Part shown: positions 55,565-64,000 of the stretch, in pieces | Layout of the letters: each line of letters starts with the position of its first letter | Position numbering within the stretch: position 1 is the first letter of the stretch | Source of the DNA: Mycobacterium sp. SMC-8 | Lineage (GTDB): Bacteria > Actinomycetota > Actinomycetes > Mycobacteriales > Mycobacteriaceae | NCBI RefSeq assembly: GCF_025263565.1 | Contig: NZ_CP079865.1 | Coordinates: forward strand, 4,340,001-4,404,000 | Direction: 5' to 3' | DNA: 64,000 bases | The notes under the pieces: generated by a model | The model's database searches: none | Seen by the model: the letters and a program-made list of their open reading frames with translations, nothing else | Told to the model about the DNA's origin: nothing | Made by a program: the position numbers and the translations under genes

Positions 55565-56244
55565 TCGCCCTGCGTCGCTTCGTCATCGCGTTGGCCGCTG
55601 CCGCCGCGCTGCTGGCCGGGGCCGTGGCCCCGGCCAACGCCCAACCCAGTCTGTGGGATCCGCTTCTTCCGATGCGGCCCAGCGCCGGGGCGCCAGGTGA
55701 TGCTCTGGCGATTGCGAATGCGTCGCTGGCCGTCACCGCGCAGGCCACCCAGGCCACCATGGGCATGGGTCGCAAGTTCCTGCAGAGCCTCGGTCTGGTG
55801 CCCCCCGACGCGCCCAGCGTCGCACCCGGCAGCGTGCGAGGTGCCGCCGCCGTCGAGTACGTCATCAAGCGCGGCGCCTCCCAGCTCGGCACCCCCTACT
55901 CGTGGGGCGGCGGCAAGCCGACGGGCCCCAGCACCGGCGTGGAGCGCGGCGCCAACACCGTCGGGTTCGACTGCTCCGGCTTCACCCAATACTCCTTCGC
56001 CGGCGTCGGCGTGCTGATCCCGAAGTATTCGGGCGATCAGTTCAACACCGGTCGCCGCGTCCCGATCCAGCAAGCCAAGCGTGGAGACCTCTTGTTCTGG
56101 GGTCCCGGCGGCAGCCAGCACGTCGCCATCTATCTCGGCAACGGCAAGATGCTGGAGTCCGGAGGCACCGCCGACAAGGTGGTCGTCAGCTCGGTCCGGA
56201 TGGCGGGCCTGCAGCCGACGGTGCAGCGCATCATCGAATCCTGA
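55558..56244 (+). CDS. ripB: Peptidoglycan endopeptidase RipB (NlpC/P60)
   Basis: 228 residues. Signal peptide (about 1-27, ending APANAQ), a short spacer, then the NlpC/P60 domain with C139 (FDCSGFTQ) and H188 (SQHVAIYLG). It lacks the coiled coil of RipA but shares the preceding RKFLQSLGL helix segment, so the two look like a tandem duplication. GTG 55558 (or 55561) overlaps the ripA stop. Corresponds to Rv1478. Confidence 0.92.
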   Translation: MVIALRRFVIALAAAAALLAGAVAPANAQPSLWDPLLPMRPSAGAPGDALAIANASLAVTAQATQATMGMGRKFLQSLGLVPPDAPSVAPGSVRGAAAVEYVIKRGASQLGTPYSWGGGKPTGPSTGVERGANTVGFDCSGFTQYSFAGVGVLIPKYSGDQFNTGRRVPIQQAKRGDLLFWGPGGSQHVAIYLGNGKMLESGGTADKVVVSSVRMAGLQPTVQRIIES

Positions 56245-56398
56245 GTGTGGCCTGAGTTAAAGCTGAGCAACCCGGGCGACGTCGACGGATCTGCGCACGC
56301 CTGGAATAGTTGACGGCGAGCGCACGGCCATGACCGGCCGGTGCCGCGATGAAGCCGCGATGAACCAGCATGTACGGCGCATGTGGAAGGAATGTTTG

Positions 56399-57544
56399 AT
56401 GACCTCACCGAGTGGACCGCCGCAGGGCGCTGGAGGATTTCCCGGACCGGCCCCGACTCAGGGCTACTCCTCCGGTGCGCACGCCGCGGGCGCGGCGCAG
56501 TCCAACGGTGGCCTGCAGAACGAGGTGCACACGCTGGAAAGGGCGATCTTCGAGGTCAAGCGCATCATTGTCGGACAGGATCAGCTCGTCGAGCGGATGC
56601 TGGTCGGCCTGCTCGCCAAGGGGCACGTCCTGCTCGAAGGTGTGCCCGGGGTGGCCAAGACGCTGGCCGTCGAGACCTTCGCCAAGGTCGTCGGCGGAAC
56701 GTTCGCCCGTATCCAGTTCACCCCCGACCTGGTGCCCACCGACATCGTCGGTACCCGCATCTACCGGCAGGGCAAAGAGGAGTTCGACATCGAACTCGGC
56801 CCCGTGGTGGTCAACTTCCTGCTCGCCGACGAGATCAACCGTGCGCCGGCCAAGGTGCAGTCGGCACTGCTGGAGGTGATGGCCGAGCGCAAGATCTCCA
56901 TCGGCGGCAAGACCTTCCCGCTGCCCAGCCCGTTCCTGGTGATGGCCACCCAGAACCCGATCGAGCAAGAGGGCGTCTACCAGCTTCCGGAAGCGCAGCG
57001 CGACCGCTTCCTGTTCAAGTTGAACGTCGACTATCCGTCGCCCGAGGAAGAGCGCGAGATCATCTACCGGATGGGTGTCAAGCCGCCGGAGCCCAAGGCG
57101 ATCCTCAACACCGGCGATCTGCTGCGCCTCCAAGAGGTCGCTGCCAACAACTTCGTCCACCACGCGCTCGTCGACTACGTGGTCCGCATCGTCACCGCGA
57201 CCCGCGAGCCCGAGAAGTTCGGCATGCCCGACGCCAAGGCGTGGATCGCCTACGGCGCCTCCCCGCGTGCTTCGCTGGGCATCATCGCGGCGTCCCGGGC
57301 GCTGGCCCTGGTGCGCGGCCGCGACTACGTGATCCCGCAGGACGTCGTGGAGATCATCCCGGACGTGCTGCGGCACCGCCTGGTGCTCACCTACGACGCG
57401 CTGGCCGACGAGATCTCCGCCGAGACGGTGGTCAACCGCATCATGCAGACGGTCGCGTTGCCACAGGTCAATGCCATTCCGCAGCAAGGTCATTCGGTGC
57501 CGCCCGTAGTGCCGGCCGCGGCCGGCGCGGCGAGCGGTCGCTGA
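56399..57544 (+). CDS. moxR1: MoxR-type AAA+ ATPase
   Basis: 381 residues. A disordered Gly/Pro N-terminus (about 1-40) is followed by the AAA+ domain: Walker A EGVPGVAKT, Walker B NFLLADEINRAP, sensor 1 VMATQNPIE, arginine finger LPEAQRDRF. MoxR proteins act as chaperones with VWA-domain partners; the DUF58 and VWA genes follow directly. ATG 56399 with AAGGAA upstream; an earlier ATG at 56330 is in frame but unlike the family. The 154-nt gap from ripB holds no clear promoter. Corresponds to Rv1479. Confidence 0.9.
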   Translation: MTSPSGPPQGAGGFPGPAPTQGYSSGAHAAGAAQSNGGLQNEVHTLERAIFEVKRIIVGQDQLVERMLVGLLAKGHVLLEGVPGVAKTLAVETFAKVVGGTFARIQFTPDLVPTDIVGTRIYRQGKEEFDIELGPVVVNFLLADEINRAPAKVQSALLEVMAERKISIGGKTFPLPSPFLVMATQNPIEQEGVYQLPEAQRDRFLFKLNVDYPSPEEEREIIYRMGVKPPEPKAILNTGDLLRLQEVAANNFVHHALVDYVVRIVTATREPEKFGMPDAKAWIAYGASPRASLGIIAASRALALVRGRDYVIPQDVVEIIPDVLRHRLVLTYDALADEISAETVVNRIMQTVALPQVNAIPQQGHSVPPVVPAAAGAASGR

Positions 57545-57548
57545 CCTG

Positions 57549-58493
57549 GTGACACGCTCAAGCCGGTCTGTCGACCTGCCGTCGATGCAGCGCGGGGAGA
57601 TCCGGGACCCTGCGCTGACGGCGGCGCTGCGCAAGCTCGAGCTGACGGTGCGCCGCAAGCTCGACGGCGTGCTGCACGGTGACCACCTCGGGCTGCTCCC
57701 GGGCCCGGGATCCGAACCGGGGGAGTCGCGGGTCTACCAGCCCGGCGACGACGTCCGACGGATGGATTGGTCGGTGACCGCACGGACCACCCATCCGCAC
57801 GTGCGGCAGATGATCGCCGACCGGGAACTGGAGACCTGGCTGGTGGTCGATGTCTCGGCCAGCCTGGACTTCGGCACGGCCAACTGCGAGAAGCGTGACC
57901 TGGCCGTCGCCGCGGCGGCGTCGATCGCGTTCCTCAACAGCGGTGGCGGCAACCGGATCGGCGCGATCATCTCCAACGGCGAGACGATGCGCCGCGTGCC
58001 CGCACTGTCGGGTCGGATGCACGAGCAGGAGTTGTTGCGGGCGATCGCCACCACGCCGCGCGCGCCGGTGGGCGTGCGCGGGGACCTGGCCGCGGCTATC
58101 GACGCGCTGCGCAGACCGGAACGGCGCCGCGGCATGGCGGTGATCATCAGCGACTTCCTCGGCCCGATCAACTGGATGCGTCCGCTGCGCGCCGTCGCCG
58201 GCCGGCACGAGGTGCTCGGTATCGAGATCCTCGACCCGCGCGACATCGAACTGCCCGACGTCGGTGATGTCGTGCTGCAGGACACCGAGACCGGCCGGAC
58301 CCGCGAGTTCACCATCGACGAGCAGTTGCGCACCGACTTCGCCAAGGCCGCTGCCGCGCACCGGGCCGATGTCGCGCGCACCCTGCGCCGTTGCGACGCG
58401 CCGCTGCTGACCCTGCGCACCGACCGGGACTGGATCGCCGACGTGGTCCGCTTCGTGGCGAGTCGGCGCCGCGGCGCCCTCGCCGCGCGGTGA
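57549..58493 (+). CDS. DUF58 protein of the MoxR-VWA operon
   Basis: 314 residues. DUF58 signature YQPGDDVRRMDWSVTAR followed by a VWA-like fold (LVVDVSASLDFGTANCEKRD) with a partly conserved MIDAS. No membrane helices, unlike many DUF58 proteins, so cytoplasmic. Starts 4 nt after moxR1, probably with GTG. Likely a client or partner of MoxR1. Corresponds to Rv1480. Confidence 0.85.
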   Translation: MTRSSRSVDLPSMQRGEIRDPALTAALRKLELTVRRKLDGVLHGDHLGLLPGPGSEPGESRVYQPGDDVRRMDWSVTARTTHPHVRQMIADRELETWLVVDVSASLDFGTANCEKRDLAVAAAASIAFLNSGGGNRIGAIISNGETMRRVPALSGRMHEQELLRAIATTPRAPVGVRGDLAAAIDALRRPERRRGMAVIISDFLGPINWMRPLRAVAGRHEVLGIEILDPRDIELPDVGDVVLQDTETGRTREFTIDEQLRTDFAKAAAAHRADVARTLRRCDAPLLTLRTDRDWIADVVRFVASRRRGALAAR

Positions 58494-58549
58494 TGAGGCC
58501 CACCATTGCTGATGACGATGACTGATAAACACGAAATGACAAGTGCCGT

Positions 58550-59557
58550 ATGACTTTGCCGTTGCTCGGACCGATGTCGCTGTCGGGTTTCGAACACCCC
58601 TGGTTTTTTCTCTTCTTCATTGTCGTCCTCGGGCTGATCGCTCTTTACGTAATCGTGCAGCTGTCCCGCCAGAAGCGGATGCTGCGCTTTGCGAACATGG
58701 AGCTGCTGGAGAGCGTGGCCCCGAAGCGGCCCAGCCGCCTGCGCCACCTTCCCGCGGTGCTGATCTTCCTGTCGCTGGTGTCGTTCACCATCGCCATGAC
58801 GGGCCCGACGCACGACGTGCGCATCCCGCGCAACCGGGCCGTGGTGATGCTCGTCGTCGACGTGTCCCAGTCGATGCGTGCCACCGACGTCGCCCCCAAC
58901 CGGCTCGTCGCCGCGCAGGAGGCCGCCAAACAGTTCGCCGACCAGCTGACCCCCGGCATCAACCTCGGGTTGATCGCCTACGCGGGTACCGCGACGGTGC
59001 TGGTGTCGCCGACCACCAACCGGGAGGCGACCAAGACCGCGATCGACAAGCTGCAGCTGGCCGACCGCACCGCCACCGGCGAGGGCATCTTCACCGCACT
59101 GCAGGCCGTGGCCACCGTCGGCGCGGTCATCGGTGGCGGTGACGAACCGCCGCCGGCGCGCATCGTGTTGATGTCCGACGGCAAGGAGACCGTGCCGTCC
59201 AACCCGGACAACCCCAAGGGCGCCTACACCGCGGCGCGCACCGCCAAGGACCAGGGCGTGCCGATCTCCACGGTGTCGTTCGGCACACCCTACGGGTACG
59301 TCGAGATCAACGACCAACGCCAGCCGGTGCCCGTCGACGACGAGATGCTCAAGAAGATCGCCGACCTCTCCGGAGGGGACGCGTTCACCGCGTCCAGCCT
59401 GGAGCAGCTCAAACAGGTCTTCACCAACCTGCAGGAGCAAATCGGTTACGAGACCATCAAGGGCGACGCCAGCGTGGGCTGGTTGCGGGTCGGCTCACTG
59501 CTGCTGGCGCTGGCCGCGCTGGGAGCGCTGCTGATCAATCGGCGGCTGCCGAACTGA
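58550..59557 (+). CDS. VWA-domain membrane protein
   Basis: 335 residues. Two N-terminal membrane helices (about 16-36 and 62-82), a von Willebrand A domain (about 92-300) with complete MIDAS start [13 protein letters not shown], and a C-terminal helix (about 308-328). This BatA-like layout follows moxR and DUF58 in many bacteria. A 56-nt gap separates it from the DUF58 gene. Corresponds to Rv1481. Role in envelope or Mg2+/Ca2+-dependent assembly is inferred only. Confidence 0.87.
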   Translation: MTLPLLGPMSLSGFEHPWFFLFFIVVLGLIALYVIVQLSRQKRMLRFANMELLESVAPKRPSRLRHLPAVLIFLSLVSFTIAMTGPTHDVRIPRNRAVVMLVVDVSQSMRATDVAPNRLVAAQEAAKQFADQLTPGINLGLIAYAGTATVLVSPTTNREATKTAIDKLQLADRTATGEGIFTALQAVATVGAVIGGGDEPPPARIVLMSDGKETVPSNPDNPKGAYTAARTAKDQGVPISTVSFGTPYGYVEINDQRQPVPVDDEMLKKIADLSGGDAFTASSLEQLKQVFTNLQEQIGYETIKGDASVGWLRVGSLLLALAALGALLINRRLPN

Positions 59558-59574
59558 GTAAGGCGATTTCTTAA

Positions 59575-60372
<798 letters not shown>

Positions 60373-60441
60373 CGCGACCGTGACAACAGGGTCACCAGCC
60401 CCGACGGCACAGCGCATGAGAAGAGATAAGGACTTTTCACG

Positions 60442-61251
60442 ATGACAGGGTTTCTCGAAGGCAAGCGCATCCTCGTCACGGGGATCATCACCGACTCCTC
60501 GATCGCGTTCTACATCGCCAAGGTCGCCCAGGAGGCCGGCGCCGAACTGGTGCTGACCGGCTTCGACCGGATGAAACTGATCCGTCGCATCGCCGACCGC
60601 CTGCCCAAGCCTGCGCCGCTGATCGAACTCGACGTGCAGAACTCCGAGCACCTGGACACGCTCGCCGACCGGGTCACCGCCGAGATCGGCGACGGCAACA
60701 AGCTCGACGGGGTGGTGCACTCCATCGGCTTCATGCCGCAGACCGGCATGGGCATCAACCCGTTCTTCGACGCCCCCTACGAGGATGTCGCCAAGGGCAT
60801 CCACATCTCGGCCTACTCGTACGCGTCGCTGGCCAAGGCGGTGCTGCCGATCATGAACTCCGGCGGCGGCATCGTGGGCATGGACTTCGACCCGACGCGC
60901 GCGATGCCTGCTTACAACTGGATGACCGTCGCCAAGAGCGCTCTGGAGTCGGTCAACCGGTTCGTCGCCCGGGAAGCCGGCAAGGTCGGTGTGCGGTCCA
61001 ATCTCGTTGCTGCAGGACCGATCCGGACGCTGGCGATGAGCGCCATCGTCGGAGGTGCGCTCGGCGAGGAAGCCGGCGCTCAGATGCAGCTGCTCGAGGA
61101 GGGCTGGGATCAGCGCGCGCCGCTGGGCTGGAACATGAAGGACCCGACACCGGTGGCCAAGACGGTGTGCGCATTGCTGTCCGACTGGCTCCCGGCCACC
61201 ACCGGGACGGTCATCTTCGCCGACGGCGGCGCCAGCACCCAGTTGCTGTGA
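60442..61251 (+). CDS. inhA: Enoyl-ACP reductase InhA
   Basis: 269 residues. NADH site [10 protein letters not shown] with Ser94 in [11 protein letters not shown]; catalytic Tyr158 and Lys165 in [14 protein letters not shown]. It reduces trans-2-enoyl-AcpM in FAS-II and is the target of activated isoniazid. Ser94 and the neighbouring NADH-site residues are the susceptible-type ones. AAGGA ribosome site. Corresponds to Rv1484. Confidence 0.96.
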   Translation: MTGFLEGKRILVTGIITDSSIAFYIAKVAQEAGAELVLTGFDRMKLIRRIADRLPKPAPLIELDVQNSEHLDTLADRVTAEIGDGNKLDGVVHSIGFMPQTGMGINPFFDAPYEDVAKGIHISAYSYASLAKAVLPIMNSGGGIVGMDFDPTRAMPAYNWMTVAKSALESVNRFVAREAGKVGVRSNLVAAGPIRTLAMSAIVGGALGEEAGAQMQLLEEGWDQRAPLGWNMKDPTPVAKTVCALLSDWLPATTGTVIFADGGASTQLL

Positions 61252-61257
61252 CATCCC

Positions 61258-62277
61258 GTGACGTTTGACGCCCTGCTGCTGTTGTCGTTCGGGGGACCCG
61301 AGGGCCCCGAGCAGGTGATGCCGTTCCTGGAGAACGTGACCCGCGGGCGCGGCATCCCGCGGGAGCGGCTGGAATCGGTCGCCGAGCACTATCTGCACTT
61401 CGGTGGGGTCTCGCCGATCAACGGCATCAACCGGGACCTGATCACGGCGATCGAGGCCGAACTCGCGCGGCGCGGCGTGGCACTGCCGGTCTACTTCGGT
61501 AACCGCAACTGGGAACCGTACGTCGAAGACGCTGTTGCTGCGATGCGGGACAACGGTATTCGTCGTGCTGCGGTGTTCTCGACGTCGGCGTGGGGCGGCT
61601 ATTCGGGGTGTACCCAGTACCAGGAGGACATCGCCCGCGGCCGTGCCGCTGCCGGGCCCGAGGCGCCTGAGCTCGTCAAGCTGCGTCAGTACTTCGACCA
61701 TCCGCTGTTGATCGAGATGTTCGCCGACTCCATCAGGGCCGCCGCGGCGACCCTGCCCGCCCAGGTGCGCGACCAGGCTCGTCTGGTGTTCACCGCGCAC
61801 TCGATCCCGCTGCGGGCGGCATCGCGTTGCGGGCCCGACCTTTACGAGCGTCAGGTGGGCCACACCGCAGCGTTGGTGGCGGCCGCCGCCGGATTCCCGG
61901 AGTACGACCAGGTATGGCAGTCGCGGTCGGGTCCGCCCCAGGTGCCGTGGCTGGAGCCCGACGTCGGCGATCACCTGAAGGCGCTGGCGGCCGACGGTGT
62001 CGCGGCGGTGATCGTCTGCCCGGTCGGTTTCGTCGCCGACCACATCGAGGTGGTCTGGGACCTGGACAACGAGCTCGCCGAACAGGCCGCCGAGGCCGGC
62101 GTCGCGTTCGCGCGGGCGTCGACACCCAACGCCCAGCCCCGCTTCGCGCAACTCGTGGTCGACCTGATCGACGAAGTACGCCTTGGCCTTCCGGCGCAGA
62201 GAGTCGGTGGGGGACTGGTGCCGGGTTACGGCAGCAGCGTCAACGGCGCGCTGTGTACGCCTGACTGTTCGGCCTGA
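61258..62277 (+). CDS. hemH: Ferrochelatase (coproporphyrin type)
   Basis: 339 residues, ferrochelatase fold. Metal-site motif [19 protein letters not shown] with catalytic His181 and Cys191; later region [20 protein letters not shown] with Glu264. C-terminal Cys333 and Cys337 (ALCTPDC) with other cysteines may hold the [2Fe-2S] cluster known in actinobacterial enzymes. Actinobacterial homologues insert iron into coproporphyrin III (CpfC). GTG 61258, 6 nt after inhA, so likely co-transcribed. Corresponds to Rv1485 (hemZ). Confidence 0.92.
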   Translation: MTFDALLLLSFGGPEGPEQVMPFLENVTRGRGIPRERLESVAEHYLHFGGVSPINGINRDLITAIEAELARRGVALPVYFGNRNWEPYVEDAVAAMRDNGIRRAAVFSTSAWGGYSGCTQYQEDIARGRAAAGPEAPELVKLRQYFDHPLLIEMFADSIRAAAATLPAQVRDQARLVFTAHSIPLRAASRCGPDLYERQVGHTAALVAAAAGFPEYDQVWQSRSGPPQVPWLEPDVGDHLKALAADGVAAVIVCPVGFVADHIEVVWDLDNELAEQAAEAGVAFARASTPNAQPRFAQLVVDLIDEVRLGLPAQRVGGGLVPGYGSSVNGALCTPDCSA

Positions 62278-62298
62278 GCCGCCCCGCAGGGCAGTCTT

Positions 62299-62766
62299 TC
62301 ATCGCCGCTCGGAGCCGTCGGCGGCTGTCCACGCGTACGGCAGGAACTTGCCGTCGAACGTGACCACCACCCGGTCACCGTCGGGATGGGTCTTGCGCTC
62401 GACCTCGACGCTGAAGTTGATCGCGCTCATGATTCCGTCGCCGAACTGCTCACCGATGAGCTCCTTGATCGCGCCGCCATAGACCTGCAGCGCCTCGTAG
62501 AACCGGTAGATGGTCGGGTCGGTCGGTACCGCGGTCGGCAGCCCGCCCCGCATCGGCACCGCAGCCAGCACCGGGACTGCCGACTCGTCCAGCCCGAGGA
62601 TGTCGGCGAGGAGCTTTCCGGACCGCTCCGGCACCGGGTGCTGCCCCAGCAGCGCCGCGATGGTCCACACCACCGGTCTGTCGATCGCGTCGGCGAGCTG
62701 CTGCCAGGTCAGGCCCTTGGCCACCCGGGCCGCCACGATCGCGGCGGTGACGTCATCGCGGGTCAT
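62299..62766 (-). CDS. cynS: Cyanate hydratase (cyanase)
   Basis: 155 residues. N-terminal HTH-like helical domain and C-terminal catalytic domain. Arg88, Glu91 and Ser114 have exactly the spacing of the E. coli triad R96/E99/S122 (YRFYEAL and GIMSAINF). It converts cyanate and bicarbonate to ammonia and CO2, acting as a decamer. ATG 62766 overlaps the FNT transporter stop (ATGA). It has no counterpart at this position in M. tuberculosis, so this is an accessory gene. Confidence 0.92.
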   Translation of the reverse strand: MTRDDVTAAIVAARVAKGLTWQQLADAIDRPVVWTIAALLGQHPVPERSGKLLADILGLDESAVPVLAAVPMRGGLPTAVPTDPTIYRFYEALQVYGGAIKELIGEQFGDGIMSAINFSVEVERKTHPDGDRVVVTFDGKFLPYAWTAADGSERR

Positions 62767-63617
62767 GCGTTGGCCTTGACCGGGATGTCGAAGTCCGCTG
62801 CGCCGGCGGGCCGGTTCCATTCCCCGCCGGTGCGGGCGTGGGTGGCATACAGCGTGAGCCCGACGAACGCGAGGCCTCCCACGAGATTGCCGACGACGGT
62901 GGGGATCTCGTTCCAGATCAGGTAGTCGGCGACGGAGAAGTCGCCGCCGAGCATCAGTCCCGACGGGAAAAGGAACATGTTCACCACCGAGTGCTCGAAA
63001 CCCATGTAGAAGAACAGCATGATCGGCATCCACATCGTGATGACCTTGCCGGACACCGACGTCGACATCATCGCCGCGACGACTCCGGTCGACACCATCC
63101 AGTTGCACAGCACCCCGCGTATGAACAGCGTCAGCATGCCTGCGGCACCGTGGTCGGCGTAGCCGACCGTGCGGCTGGACCCGATCTCACCGAGTCGCTG
63201 GCCGACCTCGTTGGGATCCACGGTGAATCCATAGGTCAGTGTGACGGCGATCATCACCGCGACGGTCAGGGCCCCCAGGAAGTTGCCGAGGAAGACCAGA
63301 CCCCAGTTGCGCAGCATCGAGCCGACCGTGACGCCCCGCCGCTTGTCGAGCAACGCGAGCGGCACCAGCGTGAAGACCCCGGTGAGGAGGTCGAACCCCA
63401 TCAGGTACAGCAGGCAGAAGCCGACCGGGAACAGCACCGCGCCGAGCAGCGCGTTGCCCGTCTGCACGGTGATGGTGACGGCGAACGCGGCGGCCAGAGC
63501 GAGAATCGCGCCGGCCATGTACGCGCGGATCACCGTGTCCCGGGTCGACATGAAGGCCTTGTTCTCGCCGGCGTCGATCATCTTGATGACGAACTGCGGC
63601 GGGTCCACGTAGGACAT
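62763..63617 (-). CDS. Formate/nitrite transporter (FNT) family channel
   Basis: 284 residues with six membrane helices. FNT signatures: FIRGVLCNWMV and MGFEHSVVNMF containing the central-pore His. FNT channels pass small monovalent anions (formate, nitrite, hydrosulfide, bicarbonate-like). Coupling to cynS by overlapping codons suggests transport of cyanate, nitrite or bicarbonate, which is an inference. GGAGA ribosome site before ATG 63617. Not a close match to any M. tuberculosis gene at this locus. Confidence 0.87.
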   Translation of the reverse strand: MSYVDPPQFVIKMIDAGENKAFMSTRDTVIRAYMAGAILALAAAFAVTITVQTGNALLGAVLFPVGFCLLYLMGFDLLTGVFTLVPLALLDKRRGVTVGSMLRNWGLVFLGNFLGALTVAVMIAVTLTYGFTVDPNEVGQRLGEIGSSRTVGYADHGAAGMLTLFIRGVLCNWMVSTGVVAAMMSTSVSGKVITMWMPIMLFFYMGFEHSVVNMFLFPSGLMLGGDFSVADYLIWNEIPTVVGNLVGGLAFVGLTLYATHARTGGEWNRPAGAADFDIPVKANA

Positions 63618-63930
63618 GACGTCGCTCTCCTTGAATTCTGTGCGGCGGCCGGCCCGCGAGGGCCGTGGCCCGGACTGCCGGTGCCCGCGTCATCGGTGAC
63701 ACCAGAGGCGTTTCTGCCGCGAACCAGCATCACCGGCCGCTGTGACCCCGGTGTGAACTCATTGACAGGATCGCGTCACAAAGACATCACCGTGGGGTGC
63801 GGACTGCCGTGAGGTCCGGTCCGTCGGCGCAGGTGCGCGTCGAAGGTGTCTTCCGTTCTCGCTGCAGCACAGCAGGATTGGCCAACAGGGTGGGCGCGCC
63901 GGCCCAGATGTGCGCCTGAGGGGCGGTGTG
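63618..63930 (-). other. Intergenic region upstream of the FNT-cynS operon
   Basis: 313 bp without a supported gene. On the minus strand it should carry the FNT-cynS promoter, but no clear -10 stands out. TGTGA-ACTCAT-TGACA at 63752-63767 matches the CRP/GlxR-type pattern TGTGA-N6-TCACA at nine of ten positions. Repeated TGTGAC/GTCAC words occur around it (for example at 63741 and 63774). Confidence 0.4.
63752..63767. promoter_or_regulatory. CRP-like site upstream of FNT-cynS
   Basis: TGTGAACTCATTGACA fits TGTGA-N6-TCACA with one mismatch and lies about 135 bp before the FNT start codon, a distance compatible with activation. Sites of this degeneracy arise by chance, so support is modest. 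Confidence 0.35.
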
Positions 63931-64000
63931 TCAGGGCCGCCAGGCGGAGTGCAGCACCGCGTCCACCGCGGCCAACCGGGCCGAGCGCACCACGGTGGCC
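63931..64000 (-). CDS. C-terminal end of a minus-strand gene (Rv1486c position)
   Basis: The minus-strand frame ending at the TGA at 63931-63933 is open to the window edge and reads ATVVRSARLAAVDAVLHSAW then RP and stop (22 residues). Gene order makes it the likely counterpart of M. tuberculosis Rv1486c, a conserved protein of unknown function. The fragment is too short for independent identification. Confidence 0.4.
   Translation of the reverse strand, partial: ATVVRSARLAAVDAVLHSAWRP

Noticed and set aside
55558..56244. ripB as a recent duplication artefact of ripA
   Set aside because: The two P60 domains differ throughout and both genes are conserved in mycobacteria, so this is an old paralogous pair.
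60442..61251. Isoniazid-resistance substitution in InhA
   Set aside because: Ser94, Tyr158 and the surrounding NADH-site residues are the susceptible-type residues.

Overview
The window is a high-GC (roughly two-thirds G+C) stretch of a mycobacterial chromosome, most likely a fast-growing environmental Mycolicibacterium. From left to right the genes follow the Mycobacterium tuberculosis order fmt (Rv1406) to hemZ/Rv1486c. Protein sequences are close to the M. tuberculosis ones for RibA2, WhiA, ABC-F Rv1473, MabA and InhA. The PE_PGRS genes that interrupt this region in M. tuberculosis are absent, SufB has no intein, and several accessory genes are present instead. No insertion sequence, prophage or CRISPR array was seen.

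Layout. (1) 1-9.4 kb: end of fmt, rsmB, rpe and ribD; a small ORF; the lprG-P55 lipid-transport operon on the minus strand; a decayed glycoside hydrolase tail; then ribC, ribBA, ribH and a PH-domain membrane protein. Together with ribD these make most of the riboflavin pathway. (2) 9.5-15.3 kb: uvrC, rapZ, the YvcK-like gene and whiA, tightly overlapping, followed in the same frame by a solute-binding-protein fold lacking a signal peptide. (3) 15.4-21.6 kb: gap-pgk-tpiA glycolytic operon, secG and ppc. (4) 21.6-29 kb: a coiled-coil gene, a tRNA-like element abutting a small membrane-protein gene, and the minus-strand pentose phosphate operon tkt-tal-zwf-opcA-pgl. (5) 29-37.4 kb: haem A biosynthesis (ctaB, ctaA), a DUF1254 protein, qor, an ATP-grasp protein, an ABC exporter and mptB. 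(6) 37.5-43.8 kb: the complete suf operon (sufR-B-D-C-S-U-T). (7) 43.8-53.1 kb: a membrane protein, a secreted GH16 enzyme with an acidic linker and AT-rich leader, trxA, echA12, an ABC-F ATPase, a small HTH protein and acnR-acn. (8) 53.3-62.3 kb: a membrane protein, ripA-ripB, moxR1-DUF58-VWA, mabA-inhA and ferrochelatase. (9) 62.3-64 kb: a cyanase-FNT transporter pair and the end of a minus-strand gene.

Regulation. About fifteen genes have a TANNNT-like hexamer 6-9 nt before the start codon, the arrangement expected for leaderless mycobacterial mRNAs. Recognisable operators include an exact SufR motif (ACACT-N5-TGTGA) overlapping the sufR start codon and a near-exact AcnR-type inverted repeat at the acn promoter, with a TetR gene directly downstream of acn. 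Uncharacterised palindromes lie at the gap, ctaA, ctaB and ripA promoters.

The most unusual element is at 22059-22130. It folds as a tRNA with perfect stems but only a 5-nt anticodon loop, and the 3' strand of its acceptor stem supplies the Shine-Dalgarno sequence for the membrane-protein gene starting 2 nt later. All assignments were made by reading the sequence and recalling family features; no database search was run.
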